A stretch of DNA of 64,000 bases from Diphasiastrum complanatum. Taxonomy: Eukaryota > Streptophyta > Lycopodiopsida > Lycopodiales > Lycopodiaceae. The stretch is taken from NCBI GenBank assembly GCA_029204225.1, contig CM055104.1, positions 38,556,527 to 38,620,526 of the forward strand. The letters run 5' to 3'. A model generated the notes under the pieces. It had not been told where the DNA came from. It saw only the letters and a program-made list of their open reading frames with translations, and did not search any database. The position numbers and the translations under genes were made by a program. Of this stretch, positions 51,349-60,300 are shown piece by piece. Position 1 is the stretch's first letter, and the number at the start of each line of letters is the position of its first letter.

Positions 51349-54300
51349 GCACGCACCTACACCGACACACAACAATGAAAGCTTTATATATCCTTTAGGT
51401 ACTAAAATGTACATATAAGACTAGAAGTACATATCAATTGTATTGCCTATCCAAGGAAAAGGGAAATGTCTCCAAATCAAAAAAAGAATAGCTAAGTAAT
51501 GAAATAAAAATGGAATACATCATATTAAATTTCAAAACAAAAACCAGAATATGCCATGCCTAGCTGAACCAAAGTATCTCATGATATAAAATGAGACTAT
51601 CAGGTGACTCCATGAGGTCTGAAAAAGAATATGATAGTGGCCAAAGTAGATGAGAGCGTCAATGATGTGGTAGGTCGAGATGACCATCGATGGGCTCCAG
51701 GGCATGGTGGACGTGGTCTGGCAACATGGTGGAGGATTCTACTTGAGATAGAATCTGTGGACTTAGGAACGATGTCTAATAGGGACGTCTGCCTCATCCT
51801 CCAATCAACTCTCTACACTAGAATTACCTAGTGAGTGACAACGAGAGAAGTATGAGGCGATAGGTGACTGCAAGATGTCTCTGGAACTTTATATGTGACG
51901 TATCACTCCTCAAGCAAAACATTTCTGGGATCCTCAAGGCAACACATCTCTAGTCCTTATAGGATATCAAGGATCACAAAGCAATTGGCTAGAGGGAGGG
52001 AAAGAAAAAAAGAAAGAAAGCTTTATTAATGTCTTTTCCATGCCAAAACGCATATAAGACTAAAAGATACATATCAAGTGTGTGGTATCAATGGGAGCGT
52101 ATAAACGTCTCCGATAACAGCAAAGACAGTGCATCTAGATAAACTACTAAATAAACTAAATTGAACTGAACTTATGCACTGAGATATGAAATGTAAAAAC
52201 TTGTGCAATATAGACGATAATCTAATGATATAATGTCATCATCATCATGTCATGCAGGGGATGAGGAAGGATGTAATAAGAGCTACTTCAGGAGGTAGAG
52301 CTGGAGTGTGCTACTGGCGTCTCCTGAATGTGTGTCTGTCAAGTCCCCAGTTGTCGACGACGAGTGGATGCAATTACAACTCCACACCCCAATCCGTAGG
52401 CGATGTGGGTGGGGCCTCAGGATGCTTCCAAGCCCGGGGACCCCAACTTCCTATTTTTGGGAGCTCTTGGATACACTATTAATATATCAGACCTGGCCAT
52501 CCCTGTAAATCACTCGTCTACCTGATGTCTTAGCCTCCTGGAAGGCTTTACACCCTTCTTCCACTTGGATATAGGTAAGGTCGTCAACCATGTAAACATG
52601 ACACCATGTAGTTTGGCTCAGCATCACAAGGCTGCCCTATGAGTCTCCAGTGAAGTAAAGCGAATTAACAAGGTGGCATTATCCCTCGTGGTTTTCCAAG
52701 CTGAATCCCAAGCCCTCGGTGTTATTGGCAAATCTCAAGGAAACGTCTTGCCTCATCAAGTGCATTTTGGATATCTATAATGCCTCATACTCTAATGTTG
52801 AGAGCCTTATGTGCTCTAGACTTTTTTCAGAGAAAGTAACTATTATAACTCTACTTACTGCAAACCTCCAGGTGCCGGTTAACCACAAGAGACCGAACGA
52901 TTCACGTTCCACCCTGCCATAGGACCTAATCTGGGTCCACCCTCCGTACCGGGATCCGAGCTCCATCCCATACCACTGCCTAGGCTCTCAGCCATCTCCT
53001 GCCTCACGCTAGTGCTCATCCTGGCCGTGCACACGCTCTCCATCCACCTCCTCCTAGGTAGATAGAATGGATGGCAAATGAGTCCTCCTCCCCTTGTTTA
53101 CCTCCAAGGAGAGAGACTCCAAGTCATGTGCACACCTAGATCATGACACGTGGCAACCATGCAAGTTCACGAGTCACCGTTCAAGTCTACAGGCCCACCA
53201 GTCTCAAGTTTGGGTTTGGGTTTGGGTTTGGGTTTGGGTTTGGGTTTGGGACCCAAGGGAGTTGGGTCCCTAACAGTAGCTAAAATAATGGATGAAATGG
53301 GAGGTGGGGAGTGGGGGGAGCTAGCTCCCCTGCCGTTTTTGTTGTTTTATTTTAACGATTAACCATTCAAACTTTACCCAATACATGTTTAATGTTACCT
53401 GACACCTGTGACCTATATTATGTATACTTTTAAGGCTTGATCTTTAGAATAGTAAATCTGAAAGTGATGTCCAATCATAGATAAATTATGAAACAAATAA
53501 CAAAGAAGTAAAGGTATGGACTCGAAACATTCAAATTCCAAGCGAATCCGATTCAAAGGTTCAAATCGACCTGTTTCAACGGGTGGATCGAATCGCGGTT
53601 CAGTGAAACATTACAACCATTTAGGTAAACATTTTGTTCGCCATCCAATTCCCTTTGTTTCTACTAGTTCATCATCCTAGCCTTGGATCCTTGGAAGGAA
53701 GCCTTTATAACTTCAACGTTCTAGACAAAGCTTATTCATACATACGATAGGCACTTAAGTATTGATGGGCACAGCATGTCACTTGACAACAAATTCTCAA
53801 CAAGGTTTTAGAGGATTTTTCTGGCAATTTGTGTCACTTGTTGGTTGAGATTGGGATCGGCACTTATGTTTATCTACATATAGCTCTAAAACCTCTATTA
53901 GCAACAATACCAGAGTGTCACCTTTATTATTGGTTCAAAGGGAAGTCTTTAAATTTTAAGCGCTCCTTTTGATTTTGACTTTTCTTGACCAACTTGAATG
54001 CATATTTGCCCAGGTCAATTGATGATTCCATCAAATGGTCTATATGCCCTAAATAGAGGTCTAAATAACAATCACTAAGGCGCCAAGTGACATAATGAAA
54101 GTCAGCATATCACATTCCAAAAGTTAACTACATTCACAACACTTATCTTTTGCTAAAACTGAAAAACAATGTTCTACACAAGGTATTGAAGATGAAACCA
54201 CAAGGCTGTCAACGAGCTATTTTAGGACACATGTATCACTTTCCTCACACAGTGTTGCAGAAAAATCAAAGACGATTGAAAATCACCAACTATTTCGATC

Positions 54301-57300
54301 AGCATTCATCACAAAACACCAATTAGTAACTCATATTTTGAAGTCACAATGCCATGAAAAAAACTAGCCTACTAATAAATTACTAAGTTTAAAATTGTGT
54401 TTTAGCCACATTAAAATTGAATAGGTACCTCGATGCAACAAGCTTCAAGAACTCACACGCACTAAGGCGAAACTCAAGAGAGCTCAAAAGAAAGCCACAC
54501 CTGTTCAAGGATATTCTTTAGTGAGTTACACTCTTGAGGAAAAAAGACAAGGCTACAGAAGGACAGATGTCTTTCAATGAGCAATCTAGCTTAATGCTCA
54601 GGAATATGAAAGAAAAGTCTCATGCCAAACTGATAAAAACCACCCAACATATATGCTATAGTATACTTCAGACATACGCTTCAATAAGACCATAACTGGC
54701 CATGGCTGTGACAGGAGCCCATTCAGCATAAGCGAGGAGTGCATTTACAGCAGCTGTAACTGCAGCAGCATGCTGCCTTGCCATATGTAGCTGATTTTGC
54801 TGCACAGAAGTCACTGCCGCTCCAAAGTAGTGGTCCAGCAGCTGCCAGATACTTCATCAGATCAGTACTAGTGCAATTTGCACGTCCTTTCATGAATCAC
54901 AACACGGGCCATAATAAACAGTAAATATCTGGCAATCAACAAGGCATCACAGGTACAACAATAAACCACCAATACCTTATAGAGAAATGGAAGAGTTTCA
55001 GATAGACTGTGGGTAAGGGCTGACAATAACTGTCTTCGCCGCTCTCCTGCAAAAGATGACCAACTCATTCTCTGACTTCAAACCTTTGATTCACAAGAAT
55101 CAGCTTTGTTATCAAAGAGTTGTAAATAAAAGTAAGATCTAAGCTTCATTAGCTGTTGCTCAAATAAAACTTGTGAAGACTATGTGCAAATACTTATGTA
55201 ATCCATAAATAACCAATAACCTTCTAAATCTTCATTGTGTATCGTCACATCTTCAGGTAGCCATCGTAACATCATCGCTACAAGTTCCGCCTGCATTGTA
55301 GAGGCACAATAAGAAAATAAGTTGAAGAAATCAAAATTTTGTCACATTGTCAGACAAGCATACAACAGGCATCATAACCAAAGTATGCCAGTTCAGATTT
55401 CAAGGATTACATGCATGGGGCTCTTGCTGCTAAGCTCAAAAAAAGTTGGTAAAGTTTCCTTCAAGTATCGTGGACCCTCCCTCCTTGCAACCTGTCCAAA
55501 GCACAGAACCATATGAAAACTTGACATTACATGTCCGTCTCAAAGAAAAGTTTTTGCACCATGTAAACTCTAGCCTTTGCAAAGGTAACTCAAACAATAT
55601 AAACTGAACAAGTAAAACAGAATCCACATAACTACTTCAGAAAAAGAAAACCTCAGCCAGAAGACTTGCAGCTTGGCTCTTCAGAACCCATTCTTCATAA
55701 GGCTTCACCATATCTTCAATCATATCAACAGCCATGCTGGCCATTTGCCGCCTCTCTACCGTACTCAACTCCTCCCAACGAATACGAACCAAATGCTAAA
55801 CATTCAAATTCCAATTTCATTGCAAAGGTTAGATCAACTAATCTCACCATGTGAGCTAATAGCGGTAAAACTGAGATCACCTGAAGATACACAAGCCCTT
55901 GTACGTAAAAGGCTATGATAAGTATGAAATACAAAGGAAAGATATGTTGGGCCTCAAGTGGAACATTGTGTTTGTATGGAGTGCTTATCGTAATCTAAAA
56001 TGTGTTGAGAAACCTTGGGCATCGATAAGAAATTGGCTTAGCTAGTGCTTGAGTTGAATCATCTCTTCTCGCACCCCTTGGCACAAAATATTTGCCACTT
56101 AATTTCATAGTTATCAGTCAATTCAAGTTGGGTCAATTCGAATCAATTATAACTTTTACTTCCAAGTTCAGACTGTTTTACAGCAAAACAATTTGGAAAA
56201 GCCTATTTTTTTCTGGTTCTGAAAGAAAAAAATTATGTTGAAGAAACCAAGAGCATAGATAAGAAATATGGACACAATTTTCCCATAAAACCAGTCCTCT
56301 TTGTTGCAGCTAACTAGAGTTCAAGGAGAGGAAAGGAGGCCCTCACCACCATGCCACTTATTGGAGAGCCTCATGAAAAAAAGTTTATTGAATTCCAACA
56401 ACATGAAAGTCAAAAGAAATTCGTATCACTTGGATAGTGTCCAACTAAAGTTGATCAATAACAGCTTAAAACACCATGCTGGCTATCCACTTAATTCACC
56501 AAAAATAGCTTCGTAAACTAAATCTTTTACTATTTGCAAGAACTCTTACTTGGAGCATTTTAAAGCCAAAATGCCGAACTTCTGAGGGTCGCTCCTCTTT
56601 GGTTAGGGTAAATGCAATAACACCAAGCAAGCGGACATCTCCGGCTTTAAGCTGCAACATTTGGCAAGCACAATATCAATCGGAAAAGAATACAATGACC
56701 AGCATCATTCATGTGTATTGTAAGCCAAGTATAAACAAATAGGAACTTAAATAAAAACATCACTTGTTTTAGATTCTAACACCATTAAGGCTCATGTGAT
56801 CATGTAGTGGCTTCAGGAGTAGGGAAGGATTGGCAATAAACCCAGGGTTGGGACGTGAGTCAAGATTCCAAAGTTGAGTGTGCAGGATCATAAATATTTG
56901 AATCAGCAGTCACGATTTGTAGCAGTTAGTATCGAACTGCCATTTTTATATTCCAAGTACGAGTGTTCTTTTACCCATCGGGATGAATAATTTTTGCTAA
57001 TTGACGTCATAAATCTGCATATATTTTTCTTCCAGTGGTTTCTTGAGAAGAAGTCACCTATAAAGATGAACCATCCAGTTTTTTAACAAGCTTGAAAAGA
57101 TTGCTTACAACCATTAGTGTATTATAGTTGGTTGGAAACTGCAGCTTGTGATCATCATCATGTCTGGTTGGATAACAATCCATTTCTACAAAACGCCTTT
57201 TCCAAAAGGGTTTGAAACCCCGGGAAAGGAACGGACAACCAGTTTTAGATATTTTATTTTTTCTTTGAGGGGGGATTCATTTCTAGACTTCTATTAAGGC

Positions 57301-60300
57301 AAAAACAAGTGCTAGTTAGTGTTTAGACAATGTAGATTATAATCAATCAACAAACTACCTTGAATCTAACTCAAGTCAAAACTCGAGTCACCAATTGTCA
57401 TGATCCATACATAGTACATTCATTGATGGTTTGAAACATGAAAGAATTGGCAAAACATGAATATCTCTTTGATCATTAGGGCCACACATCTCTGATCCAC
57501 ATATGAGGGCAAGGAATGCAGTCAATGGCTACTCATGGTATAGGCAGTAGCATTTACCTAAATCTCATAATAAAGAGGATACTCGATTGATGCACACCTC
57601 TAATGGTGTTATGATGTGTTTTTCTTAAAGTTGAAGCTACACAATAGTTTTCTCCTATGGATCCACCTCTATCTTGCCCAACTTTTCCTATATTTTTTGT
57701 CTCTAATCCATAGATTTTGTACTTCTATCCTCAAGTCTTAATCTTCAGCTCAAAGTTTCCTTTTTATTAGCCACCATCCAATAGTTTTGTTCTATTCTTT
57801 CCATCTTTTCCAACAAGGAGTATCATTGTTGCACCTTCACAATTTGGAGCAATATATTTTGCATTCTTTGGCAAAAGCCAAGTATAGTTCTCTATTGTGT
57901 TCTTTTAGTGTAAAGATTCTAGGAGCTTGGAATCTCAAACAATATCGTAGCTACAAATTAGTCATATATACATGATAGAAGGGACAATCACTAAAACAGA
58001 AAAAGAACTGAATAGACTAGATTTTCTTGGTGCTTTGACATTGAAAATAAGAACTAAAAAGAAAGCTAAGAATGAATGATCGTGGATGGACAAGAAAGTA
58101 AGGAGTGAGGGGAGAATCTCAGTTAAGCACTTCCATACGCATGGTCATTGAGGCCACTTGACAAGTGTCTACTTTCATCACAAAATCACACAATACTAAA
58201 TCATCTCAAGGATCCCTCTTTTCAAGCAAACCATTTGATAAATTTTGTTTATGCATGTTCAGGTCAAGAATACAATGTCTTGCAACAGACATCAACGTAA
58301 GTAGATCATTGGAACTATGATCGAACACTAACAAGGATGATCCTTTACTTATACGTACACCTTCACAAATTGAAAACACACATGAAGAGGTTTCTCAATA
58401 TCTTTTGGAGCCTCACTCAACCACAACTATTAGCACAAGTGCAACCAAAGACATTTGTTGGAGATACACTCTGAATTGTAACTAATGGTAAGGACTTCAC
58501 CAAGCAATGGTTATGAGACACTTGGAAAATTGAGTTACAAGATATTTCTTCACAAAACAAAATTCAATATCATAAGCAACAAAAACTATTATCAGCCATA
58601 GTAAATTCTCATGTGAACACTCTATATTCGACAAATAACCTTATGTCCCATGCATGCTTGCAACCCTATTGGCTATTATTTTACATTTCTATTTTATAGA
58701 ATTATCATGTCTTTCATGTTGGACCTTCTTGCTTTGATAACACGATAAATCTTGAAGGGTGTGTAGATCTTTCTAAGTGGAGAAGGCCACTCCTAGTCCC
58801 TAGGTCAAGCACCAAACTAACTCCTGCATGCATGTGGATCTACTAGAATGTTCTTAGCTGCAATATGAGCGACCCCTATTTTATACAATACAACTAATTG
58901 AGAGTGATCACTGGTTGATGTTATGAGGTAGTCTCGCATGGCTAGAAGCTATGACTCGAGCTAGAATGTGTGCAAAATGATGGCTATTCCCTTGGCTACT
59001 AAAATATAATGATGTACTTGCCTTATATTTGGTCAATAATGTTCTTGTACATTGTGCTTGTATTATGTGCATTAGAACTTCATGAATCTTCAATCATGTG
59101 TGATGGTTTTTTGTGCAATCATGAAATGTGACTGCCAAACCCTATATTTGGCACAAATTCTAACACATAATTCACTTTGTAGGACTTCCTTCAGTCTCCC
59201 ACAAAGATGGCAGACAAATAGAATACCTATACACACTTTACCCTTACAGATTTTGGGTTTCTCTTTGTCCCATTAAGAAAATCTCTCACCTTTTGTATGC
59301 ACAAACTACGAGGATTTTCTCACCTCGACCATAAATTCTCAAAAACAAACATCCATAAATCCTAATTACTTGAGTGGAATGATCACACAAGCAACTAGGA
59401 ACTCTTTTTGCTTTGATGCCATGTAGACAACTAAGCACACTCATACATACTTTGATAAGACATCTATCTCCATATGGATATTGGAAAATTCAAGTGTTCC
59501 AGTGTGGAAGGTTTAAAATATTATAGGAGTCTACTAGAGAGCTAAGAAACCCTAGAAGTGTGTGAAAGTTTTAAAAAGAACTTCAAGTCAAGCAAATCAG
59601 AAGGACAAGTGTACTTGAAGTTGTTGTACTTAATAGAAAGTCTCGTCCTCAACCTCCACACCAGACACTATTGAAAAAGTGTCTAGGATTATCAAAACGA
59701 GGCTGAAAACAGGATTTTCAATGCATAAATGGTTGACACATGTGAAGGATAGCCCTCACACATGGACAAACAACAAATGAATGAGGTACAATTGAGGATT
59801 CATATCACAAAGTGTGAAACAATCAAATTGTAGCCGAAGAGGAATGTATTTGGATAGTTGACGAGCCTTTTAAAAAAGTTATATTAAAAATTTGTGGACA
59901 ATATGTATTATTAGCCAAAATTATCTCAATAAATTTGCCTAGAAATGTCCTTAAAACTTGCCACTCATTAACCAAAATTTATTTCCCACTTTGCTACATT
60001 AGCTTCCACAATACATTCCCTCCATAAAGGTACCCCTTTCATTTGGACCCCAGATTGCCAAACTACATGTGCACCCTCGAGACGTTTCTCGCCTCGGCTC
60101 ATCTTGTACCTACCTAACTTTGATAAGAAATTTGTTGTTGAGACCAATGCTAGTGTTGTTGGTTTAGGTGTCAATTTCCATCAAGATCATGGAGTTTAGT
60201 ATGAATGTTATTTGTTCTTGCGAGCCCGCTATTCCACACATAAAAAAAAGTACTCTTAACCATCAATTATGCCAGAAGATATGGTATCACTATCGTATCC

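Noticed and set aside
53209-53250. Interstitial telomere
   Set aside because: The unit is TTTGGG, not TTTAGGG, and the array is only 42 bases; a simple-repeat expansion is simpler.
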